The translations under genes and the position numbers were made by a program. Below, piece by piece: positions 38,820 through 51,838 of a stretch of 64,000 nucleotides of DNA (position 1 is the stretch's first letter; each line of letters begins with the position of its first letter). Source of the stretch: Bacillus sp. NTK034 (lineage in GTDB: Bacteria; Bacillota; Bacilli; Bacillales; Cytobacillaceae); the NCBI RefSeq assembly GCF_017303275.1, contig NZ_JAFKOJ010000002.1, positions 620,001-684,000 on the forward strand, given 5' to 3'. The notes under the pieces are model-generated. The model had not been told where the DNA came from. It searched no databases and worked only from the letters and a program-made list of their open reading frames with translations.

Positions 38820-38841
38820 ACACGGCCGATGAAGGCCGTGT
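38820..38841 (-). terminator. hairpin between leuB and leuC
   Basis: ACACGGCC pairs with GGCCGTGT around a 6-base loop, followed on the minus strand by TTCTTTT. It is inside the operon, so it is either a partial terminator or an mRNA-stabilising processing stem. Confidence 0.6.
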
Positions 38842-38890
38842 CTCAGTTTTTAAAATCAGCTGAAACTGTGTCCAGCCATCATTTCAGCTT

Positions 38891-40003
38891 TTATGCATAA
38901 GCCCCCATGATATTTAGAATAGCTTCGTTATCCAAAAGGGTAGCCTTCACCTCTTCAATCATTTCAGAAGTAGTAACTACCTTTTTTCCAAATGAAACAA
39001 TATCTCTTGTTCGATAGCCAGCTTCAAGCACTTGATTAACAGCATTCTCAACCGCTTCAGCTTCCTCTTCCATTCCGAAAGATAAGCGAAGCATCATGGC
39101 TGCTGATAAAATCATGGCAATAGGATTGGCTGCATTCTTCCCTTGAATATCCGGTGCTGAGCCATGGATTGGTTCGTATAAATAAGGTCCGTTTTCAGAA
39201 ATGCTGGCAGAAGGAAGCATCCCTAAAGAGCCAGTCAATACAGACGCTTCATCGCTCAAAATATCGCCAAACATATTTTCCGTTACTACAACATCGAACT
39301 GCTTCGGATTTTTAATCATTTGCATCGCTGCATTGTCAACCAGCATATGCTCCAATGCAACTTCCGGATATTGCTTTGCGATGTCCTCTGCTACCTCTCT
39401 CCACATTCGGCTTGATTCCAGGACATTGGCCTTGTCAACAGAAGTCACCTTGCCACGGCGGCTTCCGGCAAGTTCAAAAGCCAGTTTAATGACACGCCGC
39501 ATTTCTTCTTTTTGATAAAACAATGTATCTACCACAGCATCTTTGCCGTTTTGCTTGGTCCTCTCGCTTGGCTTTCCGAAATACAGGCCGCCGGTTAATT
39601 CCCTGACCATCAGCATATCCACACCTTCAATTACTTCATTTTTTAAAGGAGAAGTATCAGAAAGGCTGGAATAATATTGGGTTGGCCGCAGATTGGCATA
39701 GAGATTTAATTCCTTGCGGATCTTCAAAAGACCCTTTTCAGGACGAAGGTGGGGAGGCTGCCGGTCCCATTTAGGCCCTCCAACCGCTCCCAGCATGACC
39801 GCATCGCTATCTTTGCAAAGCTCCAGCGTTTCATCAGGCAGAGGAGTTCCTGCTTCATCAATCGCAGATCCGCCGATTTTGCCATATGAAAATTGGAATT
39901 GATGTCCGAACCGTTCTCCAACGGCCTGCAGGACTTCAATTGCCCCCTTCACCACTTCTTTGCCGATCCCATCTCCTGGAAGTACTGCGATACGTTTTTT
40001 CAT
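38891..40003 (-). CDS. leuB: 3-isopropylmalate dehydrogenase
   Basis: Oxidises 3-isopropylmalate with NAD. The 370 residues begin MKKRIAVLPGDGIGKEVVKG; VRELTGGLYFG, the substrate-binding region and EPIHGSAPDIQGKNAANP are all present. It follows leuA after 116 bases that show no clear element. Confidence 0.97.
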   Translation of the reverse strand: MKKRIAVLPGDGIGKEVVKGAIEVLQAVGERFGHQFQFSYGKIGGSAIDEAGTPLPDETLELCKDSDAVMLGAVGGPKWDRQPPHLRPEKGLLKIRKELNLYANLRPTQYYSSLSDTSPLKNEVIEGVDMLMVRELTGGLYFGKPSERTKQNGKDAVVDTLFYQKEEMRRVIKLAFELAGSRRGKVTSVDKANVLESSRMWREVAEDIAKQYPEVALEHMLVDNAAMQMIKNPKQFDVVVTENMFGDILSDEASVLTGSLGMLPSASISENGPYLYEPIHGSAPDIQGKNAANPIAMILSAAMMLRLSFGMEEEAEAVENAVNQVLEAGYRTRDIVSFGKKVVTTSEMIEEVKATLLDNEAILNIMGAYA

Positions 40004-40119
40004 TTTTAATCCCTCCGTCTGTTTGTTTGTTTGTGCTTATTTATTATCGTTTAGTGAATGAAGCACTTTGATTTCAGCACATGTTACTTGCTTTCCGCAG
40101 GGGAAGAACGGGAGCTCGA

Positions 40120-42676
<2,557 letters not shown>

Positions 42677-42722
42677 TTATCTCCCTCTCCGATTAAAATT
42701 TTATATTTTAGTAATAGATTTA

Positions 42723-43241
42723 TTAAACAATTGAATATGATTTGGACTGCTGGGAAGTACGCTGTGTTCCTCTAGGGAATGCCGTTGTTCCCGTCCTGGC
42801 AAGCTCTTTAATTCCATATGGTTTAATGAGTTCAATGAAAGCTTCTACCTTATCAGATTCACCTGTAATCTGAACGGTCATGCTATCCTTGCTGACATCT
42901 ATTACAGAAGCTCTGAAAGGTTCAATTAATGAGTAAATTTCATTTCTGGTATAAGGGACCGCCTGAACTTTAATGAGGGCGAGCTCTCTTGCCACTATCG
43001 ATTGATCAGTGATATCAGTCACTTTTATCACATCGATTTGCTTGTTTAGCTGTTTTGTAATTTGTTCACTGGCACTGGAGTCCTCAACATGGACCACACA
43101 AGTGATGCGCGACATCCCTTCATGTTCAGACAGGCCAACTGAAATGCTTTCAATATTAAAGTTTCTTTTGGAAAATAAATTCGTGATTCTGTTTAGAACG
43201 CCCGGCCGATTCATAACAGTCAGGCATATAACTCTTTTCAT
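42723..43241 (-). CDS. ilvH: acetolactate synthase small (regulatory) subunit
   Basis: ACT-domain regulatory subunit (172 residues) that gives valine feedback to IlvB. The N-terminal ACT domain reads [25 protein letters not shown]; a second domain follows. The start overlaps the ilvB stop by 4 bases. Confidence 0.96.
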   Translation of the reverse strand: MKRVICLTVMNRPGVLNRITNLFSKRNFNIESISVGLSEHEGMSRITCVVHVEDSSASEQITKQLNKQIDVIKVTDITDQSIVARELALIKVQAVPYTRNEIYSLIEPFRASVIDVSKDSMTVQITGESDKVEAFIELIKPYGIKELARTGTTAFPRGTQRTSQQSKSYSIV

Positions 43242-44959
43242 GGTTTTACACCTGCCATTTCATGAAGTCCTTTTCCAGGTGCAATCATCGGATACACATT
43301 TTCATCCGGATCCACCCGGAAATCGATAAGCACTGGCTCACGGTTATGAAGCACTTCATCCAATAACTCTTCAGCTTCTTCTTCAGATTGAATGACATAT
43401 CCTTTTATTCCATAGGCTTCTGCCAATTTTACGAAAGAAGGCTGTACTGGGATTTTGCTGTGAGAGAAGCGGGACTCATAAAAAATCTCCTGCCATTGCC
43501 GAACCATGCCAAGGGCCATATTATTAAAAATGATAATTTTTACCGGCAAGTTCATTTCCTGTATAACGGCAAGCTCCTGCGTTGACATTTGGAATCCTCC
43601 ATCTCCGCAAATAGCGAGTACGCATGCTTCCGGGTCAGCCAGCTGAGCTCCGATACTTGCAGGGAATCCAAATCCCATTGTTCCTAGCCCCCCTGAAGTC
43701 ACCCATCTGTCTGCCTTATTAAAGCGGTAGTATTGGGCTGCCCACATTTGATGCTGTCCTACGTCTGTTACGACGATGGCATTCCCTTCTGTTTTTGAAT
43801 GAAGCATTTCCATGACTTTCTGGGGTTTCAGCCGTCCAGATTCTTTATCATAGAAATATGGATATTCCTCCTGCCACCTCAGGATGGTTTCCATCCATTC
43901 TTTATGGGCCGGCGGTTTTCCATCCTGCAGAATCAGCTGCTCAAGAGCTTCTTTTGCATCTGCCACAATCGGAATGGACGTCGGAACGTTCTTGCCGATT
44001 TCAGCAGGATCAATATCAATATGGGCGACTGTTGCATGTGGTGCAAAATGCTGTAAGTTTCCTGTTAATCTGTCATCAAATCGGGCTCCAATATTTATCA
44101 GCAAGTCACATTCTGTAAGTCCCATGTTGGCTGCATAGCAGCCATGCATCCCTGCCATTCCGATGAATAATGGATGATCTGCCGGAAACCCGCCGAGGCC
44201 CAAGAGTGTGTGAATAACAGGAATTTGCTGCTGCTCTGCGTACTCTTTTAATTCTTTGGATGCTCTTCCATGAAGCACGCCAGCACCAGCCAGGATGACA
44301 GGCTTTTTCGATCTGCTGACCGCTTCAGTTAACTTCCTTATTTGCAGGTAATTTGGTTTCAATGTCGGCTGATATCCCGGCAGATTCACTTCCTTTTCTT
44401 CCTCGGGCTGATCTGAAATTCCCGCAGCGATATCTTTAGGGATATCGATCAGCACCGGTCCTGGCCTGCCGGTTGAAGCTATATAAAAAGCTTCTTTAAC
44501 AATTCTCGGGATATCTTCAATGCTGCGGACCTGATAATTGTATTTTGTAATTGGAGTGGTTATCCCCAGGATATCTGCCTCCTGAAAGGCGTCTGATCCA
44601 ATGACTCCCGTTGCCACCTGACCTGTAAAAACAATCAGCGGAAGTGAATCCATCATTGCGTCTGCAAGCCCGGTAACAATATTAGTGGCTCCTGGTCCTG
44701 AAGTGGCAATTACAACACCCGGTTTTCCAGTTATCCGGGCATACCCTTCAGCAGCATGAATTCCTCCCTGTTCATGACGCGGCAGCACATGAAGAATCTC
44801 TGAATGATACAGTTTGTCGTAGAGTGGAAGAACAGCTCCTCCAGGATAACCAAAAATCACTTCAACATTTTCTTTCTCCAAGGCTCTTAATAACAGATCT
44901 GCACCGGTGACAGGATGTGTCTCCGTTTTTGTTTCTGTTAAGGCAGCTTCCTGCAGCAT
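43238..44959 (-). CDS. ilvB: acetolactate synthase large subunit
   Basis: Thiamine-diphosphate enzyme, 573 residues, making acetolactate or acetohydroxybutyrate. The N-terminal part has [15 protein letters not shown] and [16 protein letters not shown] with the catalytic Glu; the C-terminal TPP motif is [15 protein letters not shown]...NN. GAGGAGG precedes the ATG. First gene of the operon, behind a leucine T-box. Confidence 0.97.
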   Translation of the reverse strand: MLQEAALTETKTETHPVTGADLLLRALEKENVEVIFGYPGGAVLPLYDKLYHSEILHVLPRHEQGGIHAAEGYARITGKPGVVIATSGPGATNIVTGLADAMMDSLPLIVFTGQVATGVIGSDAFQEADILGITTPITKYNYQVRSIEDIPRIVKEAFYIASTGRPGPVLIDIPKDIAAGISDQPEEEKEVNLPGYQPTLKPNYLQIRKLTEAVSRSKKPVILAGAGVLHGRASKELKEYAEQQQIPVIHTLLGLGGFPADHPLFIGMAGMHGCYAANMGLTECDLLINIGARFDDRLTGNLQHFAPHATVAHIDIDPAEIGKNVPTSIPIVADAKEALEQLILQDGKPPAHKEWMETILRWQEEYPYFYDKESGRLKPQKVMEMLHSKTEGNAIVVTDVGQHQMWAAQYYRFNKADRWVTSGGLGTMGFGFPASIGAQLADPEACVLAICGDGGFQMSTQELAVIQEMNLPVKIIIFNNMALGMVRQWQEIFYESRFSHSKIPVQPSFVKLAEAYGIKGYVIQSEEEAEELLDEVLHNREPVLIDFRVDPDENVYPMIAPGKGLHEMAGVKP

Positions 44960-44999
44960 TTGTTGATAACCTCCTCATGTAATTTATAACTCCAATATA

Positions 45000-45443
45000 A
45001 AAAGCCCTTCCACCCCTAAAGACACCTATCGATTGTAGGTATAAGGGATGAAAAGGCTTTGATAACCTGTTCCACGGTACCACCCTGATTCACGCTTATA
45101 GTGCGTGCACTCATGAACAGCTATATGCTGTCCGTTTTGATAACGGGTGAAGAACACCCGGCAGCCCCTAGTCGATCATCGATCATCTTTCAGGACTGCG
45201 CTCAGAGGTGAGTTCATTTTAAGAGGGCATTACCGGTTTTCAGCAGGTCCGGCTCTCTGTGAATGCCTGTCATAAAACTACTTATCCTCTTCTACGCTTT
45301 TCCTATTCGGAGTAAAACCCATTAAAACATTAACGCTTTAAACCACTGAATTATTAAGTTAAAAAAATTCATATTGAGAGAGAGATTTCACTTAGATGAA
45401 GGTTATAATTCTATTTAACTTAAAGGTGTGAATTTCTTATATT
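45000..45443 (-). ncRNA. T-box leader of ilv-leu (leucine specifier CUC)
   Basis: GGTGGTACCGTGG, the T-box, is at 45072-45084, followed by a terminator. Stem I has AGAGAGCCGG with CCGG and a specifier loop GAA-CUC-ACC; CUC (45210-45212) is a leucine codon. The Bacillus subtilis ilv-leu leader uses the same specifier. Transcription should start near 45444 and read through when tRNA-Leu is uncharged. Confidence 0.93.
45001..45060 (-). terminator. regulated terminator of the ilv-leu T-box
   Basis: AAAGCCTTTTCATCCCT on the 5' side pairs with AGGGGTGGAAGGGCTTT on the 3' side, followed by a short T-tract. Confidence 0.85.
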
Positions 45444-45450
45444 GAGGACT

Positions 45451-45479
45451 ATCTTACGCCCATTTTTATCAGCCGTCAA
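45451..45479 (-). promoter_or_regulatory. sigma-A promoter of ilv-leu
   Basis: TTGACG (45474-45479) and TAAGAT (45451-45456) on the minus strand with a 17-base spacer. Confidence 0.78.
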
Positions 45480-45525
45480 CACCCTTTCTGTGAATTATTT
45501 GATAATTTCGATTAATCTGTTTTTC

Positions 45526-45539
45526 TGTATCCGCTTACA
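45526..45539 (-). promoter_or_regulatory. cre-like (CcpA) site upstream of ilv-leu
   Basis: TGTAAGCGGATACA on the minus strand matches 12 of 14 positions of the cre consensus TGWAARCGYTWNCW. Its centre is about 88 bases before the predicted transcription start, close to the activating cre of Bacillus subtilis ilv-leu. Confidence 0.6.
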
Positions 45540-45571
45540 TTGTTGATATATTCACATTCCCTGGGACAAAA

Positions 45572-45586
45572 AAATTTTAGAGAATT
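45572..45586. promoter_or_regulatory. CodY-like box upstream of ilv-leu
   Basis: AAATTTTAGAGAATT matches 12 of 15 positions of the CodY consensus. CodY repression of ilv-leu is known in Bacillus subtilis. Confidence 0.5.
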
Positions 45587-45662
45587 TTTTAATTACGGGA
45601 GATGACAGCTGATATGAGGTTCAAATATTAAGAGGTTTGTAAAGACGATTTAAGTCGAGGGC

Positions 45663-45690
45663 TGCACTGGCAGACTCCTGCCATTGCAAC
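45663..45690. other. near-perfect hairpin upstream of ilv-leu
   Basis: TGCACTGGCAG and CTGCCATTGCA pair with one mismatch around ACTC. No T-run follows on the minus strand; A-rich sequence follows on the plus strand. Role unknown. Confidence 0.35.
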
Positions 45691-45705
45691 TAAATTAAAA
45701 ACAAA

Positions 45706-45728
45706 AAAACTCACCAAAAAGGTGAGTA
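45706..45728 (-). terminator. terminator of tRNA-Arg
   Basis: ACTCACC pairs with GGTGAGT around TTTTT and is followed by TTTTTTTG on the minus strand. Confidence 0.85.
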
Positions 45729-45767
45729 AGAATTCGGTAAGATATGTAGTGCTGCCAGATGTGTAAA

Positions 45768-45844
<77 letters not shown>

Positions 45845-45949
45845 GTATTGAAAATTTTTTACTTGGTTGAGATTAATTAACTTAACGACAAGATTTATTA
45901 TATTAGACAAATGTTAAGAAGTCAACACTTTGGTAAGATATTTTTTATT

Positions 45950-45977
45950 AATGAGGGAAGACTGGCTTCCCTCAGTT
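45950..45977 (-). terminator. hairpin after ysnB
   Basis: TGAGGGAAG pairs with CTTCCCTCA around a 5-base loop. The T-run is missing (TTAATAAAAAATA follows), so it is a weak terminator at best. Confidence 0.4.
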
Positions 45978-45989
45978 ATTATATTCAAA

Positions 45990-46508
45990 TTACTCGCTTT
46001 TTACCAGTGAAAAATTTTGTGTCAAATCAGGAATTTTCCCATTAGACAGGTCATACACATCCAATGTAACATTTTTCCCCCTGGCTTCCAGTATGACATA
46101 TGTCTTTTCATTTCTTCCTCTTGGCAGCCGGATGCTCCCAGGGTTAATAAATAATATCCCATTAGACATTTCAGCTCCCAGACCATGTGAATGGCCAAAA
46201 CATACAATATCTGCTTCCATTTCACGTGCCTTGTATGACAGATTCATTAAGGTAGACTTAACGGAATATCTGTGTCCGTGTGTGACGAAAAGGCGGAGTC
46301 CCCCTGCTTCTTCTATTCTATCCTCCGGGAATGCTGCCTCAAAGTCGCAATTTCCTCTTACAGCAGTGTAGCCTATCAATGATTCATGATCTGCCTGAAG
46401 CTCAGAATCTCCGCAATGAATCATCAGATCCATATCCGGATGCATTTCGCGGATTTTGCTGAGTTCAGAGGTTAACCCATGGCTATCACTGACAATCAGA
46501 ACCCTCAT
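45990..46508 (-). CDS. ysnB: YfcE/YsnB-type metallophosphoesterase
   Basis: A 172-residue phosphodiesterase of the MJ0936/YfcE family. Metal ligands are visible in [33 protein letters not shown] and CFGHSH, so the active site is complete. The natural substrate is not known. It overlaps rdgB by 4 bases, as in Bacillus subtilis. Confidence 0.92.
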   Translation of the reverse strand: MRVLIVSDSHGLTSELSKIREMHPDMDLMIHCGDSELQADHESLIGYTAVRGNCDFEAAFPEDRIEEAGGLRLFVTHGHRYSVKSTLMNLSYKAREMEADIVCFGHSHGLGAEMSNGILFINPGSIRLPRGRNEKTYVILEARGKNVTLDVYDLSNGKIPDLTQNFSLVKSE

Positions 46509-47116
46509 GAGTTCTCAGCTCCGGCTACGAAAGAAGGAAGCAGCTCCTCCAGCTTTTTGAGAGCATTTGCCCTATGGCTGATCAGGCTTTTTTCCTCCGG
46601 CATTAATTCAGCCATTGCTTTGTCTTTTTCTTCTGCAAAGAAAATAGGATCATAGCCAAATCCATTAGTCCCTCTTTTTTCTCTTAAGATATGGCCTTCA
46701 CAAGTTCCTGCAGCTGTTATAGTAGTTTTTCCGGGTGCAGCTACTGCAAGAGCGCAATAGAACCGAGCCTGCCGCTTATGATCCGGAATGTTTTTGAGCT
46801 CATCGAGAACCTTTTCCATGTTTTTCTGGTCGTTTTTTTCTTCTCCTGCATAGCGGGCGGAATAGATGCCTGGCTTTCCTCCAAGCGCATCAATGATTAA
46901 TCCTGAATCATCGGCAATTACCATTCTTCCAAAAGCTTCTGAAACGGCTTCCGCTTTCAGAATGGCATTCTCTTCAAACGTGCTTCCTGTTTCCTCTACA
47001 TCCTGAAAATCAGGATAATCCAGCAGCGTTTTAACTTCATACCCAAGAGGCTTGAACATCCGTTCAAACTCTCTGGCTTTGCCTGCATTTTTAGTAGCGA
47101 TAATGACTTCCTGCAT
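46505..47116 (-). CDS. rdgB: XTP/dITP pyrophosphatase (RdgB/HAM1 family)
   Basis: Removes non-canonical purine nucleoside triphosphates. ATG 47116 behind GGAGGGGAGG gives 203 residues starting [20 protein letters not shown]; the frame opens 28 codons earlier inside rph. [25 protein letters not shown] and [11 protein letters not shown] are the family signatures. Called ysnA in Bacillus subtilis. Confidence 0.95.
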   Translation of the reverse strand: MQEVIIATKNAGKAREFERMFKPLGYEVKTLLDYPDFQDVEETGSTFEENAILKAEAVSEAFGRMVIADDSGLIIDALGGKPGIYSARYAGEEKNDQKNMEKVLDELKNIPDHKRQARFYCALAVAAPGKTTITAAGTCEGHILREKRGTNGFGYDPIFFAEEKDKAMAELMPEEKSLISHRANALKKLEELLPSFVAGAENS

Positions 47117-47117
47117 G

Positions 47118-47888
47118 CTATGACCTCCCCTCCAGCTTTTCTCTTTTGCTTTGAATGCTTTCTGAGATTTTTTCTCCAAGCGCAGCCTTTTGAAACTCAA
47201 ACAGCTCTGTTATCCCTTCCTGCGCAGCACCCAGCATTTCCTGCAGCTGGGTATAAGAAAAAGTCGCTTCTTCTCCCGTTCCCTGAAGCTCCACAAACTC
47301 ACCGCTTCCAGTCATAACGACATTCATATCTACTTCCGCTGAAGAGTCTTCAAGATAATTCAAATCCACTGCAGCCTGCTTGTTTTTAAGAATTCCCACG
47401 CTTGTGGCAGCAAGGAAATCATTTATTGGATAGTGAGTAAGCTTCTTGCTGCTGTATAATTTATCCATCGCCTGTGACATAGCGACAAAGGCTCCTGTAA
47501 TGGATGCTGTCCGAGTCCCTCCATCCGCCTGGATTACATCGCAATCAAGCCAAACCGTTCTTTCGCCAAGTGCATCAAGATCCACCACTGCACGGAGAGC
47601 ACGGCCGATCAGACGCTGGATTTCCATTGTTCTCCCTGAGATTTTCCCTTTTGCTGATTCCCTGATATTTCTCTGTTCCGTTGCTCTTGGAAGCATGGAA
47701 TATTCAGCTGTTATCCAGCCTTTCCCCTGTCCCCTCATAAAAGGAGGGACCCTTTCATCGATACTTGCTGTGCAAATCACCTTCGTGTCTCCCACAGTTA
47801 TAAGGACAGAGCCCTCAGGATGCTTTAAGTAATCTGTTTCAATATGTATAGGCCTAAGCTGCTTCGGTTCACGTCCATCTGCACGCAT
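47118..47888 (-). CDS. rph: ribonuclease PH
   Basis: Phosphorolytic 3' exoribonuclease that trims tRNA ends. The 256 residues start [43 protein letters not shown] and [19 protein letters not shown] are present. GAAGGGGGAA precedes the ATG, and one base separates its stop from the rdgB start. Confidence 0.96.
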   Translation of the reverse strand: MRADGREPKQLRPIHIETDYLKHPEGSVLITVGDTKVICTASIDERVPPFMRGQGKGWITAEYSMLPRATEQRNIRESAKGKISGRTMEIQRLIGRALRAVVDLDALGERTVWLDCDVIQADGGTRTASITGAFVAMSQAMDKLYSSKKLTHYPINDFLAATSVGILKNKQAAVDLNYLEDSSAEVDMNVVMTGSGEFVELQGTGEEATFSYTQLQEMLGAAQEGITELFEFQKAALGEKISESIQSKREKLEGRS

Positions 47889-47995
47889 AAGCTGATTCCC
47901 CCTTCTTTTCCATATGTAAAAAAATTATTTAACCAGAGCATCGCCCTAAGTATGTTTTTGTCCAGGTACATTGGCATAACTTCATTTCACCAACA

Positions 47996-48033
47996 AAGAA
48001 GAGGCGGCAGTAAATGCCAACCTCTTTTTCCTG
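47996..48033 (-). terminator. hairpin after gerM
   Basis: Interrupted stem AGAGG-GGCA / TGCC-CCTCT with a small loop; the tail on the minus strand is TCTTTG. It is a moderate terminator. The rest of the rph-gerM gap is unremarkable. Confidence 0.45.
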
Positions 48034-48063
48034 TTACTATATAGTATAACAAAATCTGCCCTA

Positions 48064-49131
48064 TTAAAAACTTCCTGTATTCACATTTTCAGGACGGGTT
48101 ACAGGCTCAGACAGTTTTTGGCCATCCTCATTGACAATCTCTGCTTTGCCATCAACAGTGACAGCAACGCTTTCGATGCCTTTTTGTTCTGTCAGTGAAA
48201 GGACAAGTGCAGTCAGTAAGTGCTTGGAAATCATTTTCTCTTCGAAGCTGCTGAAAACATTCTCATTGAAGTTTAATGTGACTTTTCCTTCTTCAACTTT
48301 TGGAGCTTCAAGCAGTTCTACATCCGGAAGGAAGTCTGTCACCAGATTGGATGCATAGTTCGGCCCTTTTATCAGTTCGGATACAACCGCTTCAACTTTA
48401 TTGTCCATATCATTGCTTACACGCTTGGTAACAGGCACGTAATAATAGTTTTCTTCATCCCCGCCCAGATAATAAACGGTCACCGGCTTCGTATTCGTGA
48501 TGTCTACTACTTCCGTTGTATCCATGTTTATTCCATTGGCTCTGCTTAACGCAGAACTGACCGGAGTGCCATTCACAGGCATCTCTTTTAATTCATGTCC
48601 GTTTAATGTCAGCTTAACTTTATCAATGGAATCAAATTGTGTAAGTGTCCAGGTAACTGATTGGAGAATTTTCTTTTCATCTTCCTTAGCATATTCCTGA
48701 AATTCTTTTGAAAAATCGACGGTTGCAACTTTATCTTTAATATTTACAGAAACTTTTGTATCAGCCGGAAGGACTGCTCGGAAATCATTTGGAAGAAGCT
48801 CTGTAACAGGACCGTTTTCTACAAGGTACTCTAACGCCTGTGTAGCAACTGAATTAGTTTTTGGAAGATCAATTGTCTGGGGAACGACATACCCATTCTT
48901 ATCAATCAAGTAAAGCTCTGTTTTAAGATTTGCCGTAACACCCTCTTCATTTTCGGCTGTTTCTTTTCCAGCTGTTTCTTCTGCAACACTCTCGCCTTCA
49001 TCGGTATAAGATACTGCTTTTGGCGGATCGACCTTTTCCTTCCCCTGGCTTCCAAACAATCCGCAGCCTGATAATAGAACAGATGATACCAGCACAGCCG
49101 ACACTAAAGACGTTTTTTTATTTAAAGACAT
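48064..49131 (-). CDS. gerM: spore germination/sporulation lipoprotein GerM
   Basis: A 355-residue lipoprotein (lipobox LLSGC, Cys23) with two GerMN domains, at about 75-200 (from LYLIDKNGYVVPQTIDL) and 215-340 (from TVYYLGGDEENYYYVPVTKR). GerM is needed for normal cortex and germination in Bacillus subtilis, working at the engulfed forespore. AGGGGGGA precedes the ATG. Confidence 0.93.
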   Translation of the reverse strand: MSLNKKTSLVSAVLVSSVLLSGCGLFGSQGKEKVDPPKAVSYTDEGESVAEETAGKETAENEEGVTANLKTELYLIDKNGYVVPQTIDLPKTNSVATQALEYLVENGPVTELLPNDFRAVLPADTKVSVNIKDKVATVDFSKEFQEYAKEDEKKILQSVTWTLTQFDSIDKVKLTLNGHELKEMPVNGTPVSSALSRANGINMDTTEVVDITNTKPVTVYYLGGDEENYYYVPVTKRVSNDMDNKVEAVVSELIKGPNYASNLVTDFLPDVELLEAPKVEEGKVTLNFNENVFSSFEEKMISKHLLTALVLSLTEQKGIESVAVTVDGKAEIVNEDGQKLSEPVTRPENVNTGSF

Positions 49132-49245
49132 ACATAATCCCCCCTGAGACAGTTTGTACTACATGTATACGAGCCTATCTGAAATTTAGACCGTCTTTTA
49201 GGATAAAAGTGTTAATAGATTTTTGACAAATTTGGACAAACCGAA

Positions 49246-49315
49246 GGAAAAGCGCAAGCGCCTTGCCCACCCCCGACACCTCGAGGGGATAGGCTGCTTA
49301 TCGACGTTCAAAATT
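49246..49315 (+). repeat. dispersed repeat family A, copy between gerM and recQ
   Basis: AGGAAAAGCGCAAGCGCCTTG at the left, CACCTCGAGGGG in the middle, and TTATCGACGTTC at the right. It shares these parts with the copies at 13600 and 51579. It is short and lacks the GGAGCTAGACA part. Confidence 0.7.
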
Positions 49316-49330
49316 CTCTTATCTTTCATA

Positions 49331-49359
49331 AAAAAAGAAGCCCCCATAAGGAGCTTCTC
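49331..49359 (-). terminator. terminator after recQ
   Basis: AGAAGCTCC pairs with GGGGCTTCT around a 4-5 base loop, with TTTTTTT after it on the minus strand. Confidence 0.82.
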
Positions 49360-49361
49360 TG

Positions 49362-51515
49362 TCATATTTGTTTCAGCAGTTCATCTTTTATCAGGACAGC
49401 TTTGATTTTAAAATAATCTATCTCCTCCGGAAGTTCTTCTTTGATTGGTTTAAGTTTGTCTCTACCAGCCTTTTCAGCAGCCTGTAAAACGAGCTTTTCT
49501 TCAGTTTCATTGAAAATATCTGACCAGTCAATTACATTGCCTTCTCTGATTGAGCGAAATATATGCTCTTGAATTGTTATCGGTGAGAAATTTCGCTTTT
49601 TGGCTATTTCTCTTATTGAATCTCCATCCTTGTAATAGTCAAAGGAAATCTGGTAGCTTGGACGATCATCTATGGGTTCCTCTGATTTTGATGGCGCTTC
49701 TGTAGCCGGCTTAGGCGAAATATTATGTTCTTCGGCAAATTCTCTGATAGCCTGGATAAAGTCTTCTCCATACTTTTCAAACTTCATTTGCCCTACGCCT
49801 TTAATATTTAACATCATGTCCTTGCTGACGGGAAAATAGCGGCTCATTTCTTTTAATGCTGCATCAGCAAATACTACGAAAGGAGGGACATTTTCTTCAT
49901 CTGCAATCACTTTCCTAAGTTTTCTCAGCATCTCGAAGAGCTCATTGTTTTCCTCTGTTTCCTGAATACGCACCGGCTCGCTTATTTTCATAAATAATCT
50001 TTTCTGCCCCTTCAACACGGGAACTGCACTGGCCGACAGCTTTACAGTCGGATATTTTCCATCTGTTAAAGCCAGATAGTCCTCAGCGAGCAGATAATTT
50101 ATCATATCACCAATCTCTTTTTCTTTGCGGCTTTTCAGCAATCCGAATGTTGAAAGTTTATGAAAATTCATTTCGCGGATTCTCTTATTATTCGATCCTT
50201 TCAAAACCTGGGCTGTCAAAGTAATTCCAAATCTTTCTCCCATCCGCTTGATGCATGAGAATATCATTAAAGCTTCCTGTGTAATATCCATGCTTGTCCG
50301 TTCATCCAGACAGCTGCTGCATTTGACGCATTGAATAGGATCGGCATTCTCATCAAAATATTCAATGATATAGGACTGAAGGCATTTTTCTGTATGGCAG
50401 TAATTAACCATATCCTTAAGCTTGCTGTATTCCTGCTCCATTTTTTGTTGATTCAGACTGCTCTCCTCTATCAAAAACTTCTGCAGCTGGATATCCTGAG
50501 GGGCAAACAGCAGGTAGCAGGTGCTATCAACGCCATCTCTGCCGGCCCTTCCCGCTTCCTGATAATAGGCTTCAATGTTCCGCGGAAGATTATAGTGGAT
50601 GACATATCTGACATTGGATTTATCTATCCCCATTCCAAAAGCATTCGTTGCAATCATAATGTCTGATTCATCGTATACAAAGGTATCCTGTGCTTCTTTT
50701 CGTTCTTCTTCCTTTAGGCCTGCATGATATTTGGCAGCAGACAAATTCTTGCCTTTTAAAAATTGGTACAGCTGGTCCGTTTCCTTGCGGCTTGAAGTGT
50801 ATATTATTCCCGCTTCGTTTTTATGTTTCTTAATGGTCTGCAATATAAAGTCCCTTTTGTTAACACCTTTCAAAACGTGGAAAGATAAATTTTCCCTTGC
50901 AAAACCGGTAATAAACGTATGTTCCTCTCCTATGTTTAAAAGCCTGCGAATATCATTTGCAACATCCCGTGTTGCTGTTGCTGTCAAAGCAGCGATTACA
51001 GGTTTCTGGTTCAGGCTGTTAAGCTCAGCGACAACCGAACGATAACTTGGTCTAAAGTCATGTCCCCATTGGGAGATGCAGTGCGCCTCATCAAAGACGA
51101 TAGCACTAATTGAAATATCGTTTAATAAATCCAAAAAGGCCATGGAACCAAATCGTTCCGGCGCCACATACACGAGCTTATATTCACCTTTGCGTATTCC
51201 CGCTACAACATGCTGATACTCGGCAGAAGACAGCGTGCTGTTGATAAAAGCAGCCGGGATGCCGGCAAGACTAAGAGCATCTACTTGATCTTTCATCAGG
51301 GAAATTAAGGGAGAAATCACAATGGCCGTTCCGGGGAGTACAAGAGCGGGTATTTGGAAGCAGATTGACTTTCCGCCTCCAGTTGGGAGAATGCCAAGAG
51401 TATTGGTTTGAGAAAGGATATTTTGAATAATCTCCTGTTGACCAGGGCGGAAAGAGGTATATCCAAAATATTTTTTCAGATAGTTTTCGGCTTGTGCGAG
51501 CAAATTGATCACCAA
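49362..51515 (-). CDS. recQ: RecQ-family ATP-dependent DNA helicase
   Basis: A 717-residue 3'-5' DNA helicase. Walker [17 protein letters not shown], the DEAH box [15 protein letters not shown] and motif [12 protein letters not shown] are intact. The zinc cluster Cys are in YCHTEKCLQ and IQCVKCSSC, then come RQC and HRDC domains. The last 110 residues form an extra helix-turn-helix ([20 protein letters not shown]). The start is GTG 51515 or TTG 51506; neither has a strong ribosome site. It sits between gerM and racE, which are neighbours in Bacillus subtilis, and repeat family A flanks it on both sides. Confidence 0.93.
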   Translation of the reverse strand: MVINLLAQAENYLKKYFGYTSFRPGQQEIIQNILSQTNTLGILPTGGGKSICFQIPALVLPGTAIVISPLISLMKDQVDALSLAGIPAAFINSTLSSAEYQHVVAGIRKGEYKLVYVAPERFGSMAFLDLLNDISISAIVFDEAHCISQWGHDFRPSYRSVVAELNSLNQKPVIAALTATATRDVANDIRRLLNIGEEHTFITGFARENLSFHVLKGVNKRDFILQTIKKHKNEAGIIYTSSRKETDQLYQFLKGKNLSAAKYHAGLKEEERKEAQDTFVYDESDIMIATNAFGMGIDKSNVRYVIHYNLPRNIEAYYQEAGRAGRDGVDSTCYLLFAPQDIQLQKFLIEESSLNQQKMEQEYSKLKDMVNYCHTEKCLQSYIIEYFDENADPIQCVKCSSCLDERTSMDITQEALMIFSCIKRMGERFGITLTAQVLKGSNNKRIREMNFHKLSTFGLLKSRKEKEIGDMINYLLAEDYLALTDGKYPTVKLSASAVPVLKGQKRLFMKISEPVRIQETEENNELFEMLRKLRKVIADEENVPPFVVFADAALKEMSRYFPVSKDMMLNIKGVGQMKFEKYGEDFIQAIREFAEEHNISPKPATEAPSKSEEPIDDRPSYQISFDYYKDGDSIREIAKKRNFSPITIQEHIFRSIREGNVIDWSDIFNETEEKLVLQAAEKAGRDKLKPIKEELPEEIDYFKIKAVLIKDELLKQI

Positions 51516-51578
51516 CTCAACTAATATATTTTGTCTTTCATTCTCATGATACCAAAGCTTTTTTAAAATGTAATCCTA

Positions 51579-51780
51579 AAAGAAAAGCGGAAGCGCCTTG
51601 CCCACGAAGGAAAGCAGATTAAGAACGCCACGTCCTGTGGCAACGTCTGCATAACCCCCATCCTGGGGGGCCTCACCTCGAGGGGGTAGGCGCTCCTCAT
51701 AAAAGCTAGCGCTTTTAGTCGTGCGATGATAAAGCTGTCAAAGCATTCCTTGTGGAGCTAGACAGTTATCCGCGTTCAAG
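51579..51780 (+). repeat. dispersed repeat family A, long copy between recQ and racE
   Basis: Starts AGAAAAGCGGAAGCGCCTTG and ends GGAGCTAGACAGTTATCCGCG. The interior is longer than at 13600 and contains CCTGTGGCAACGTCTGC, CCTGGGGGG and CACCTCGAGGGGGTAGGCGC segments. It fills most of the 323-base gap between recQ and racE. Confidence 0.75.
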
Positions 51781-51799
51781 ATGTTATGATTAGTTTTAA

Positions 51800-51830
51800 A
51801 AACACCTTCTGAAAAAGTTCAGAAGGTGTC
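51800..51830 (-). terminator. terminator after racE
   Basis: ACACCTTCTGAA pairs with TTCAGAAGGTGT around a 4-base loop, with TTTTT after it on the minus strand. Confidence 0.88.
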
Positions 51831-51838
51831 TGCATGTG

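Noticed and set aside
49135..49245. Sigma-E promoter of gerM
   Set aside because: The best candidate matches only about 5 of 8 bases at -10 and has a poor -35.
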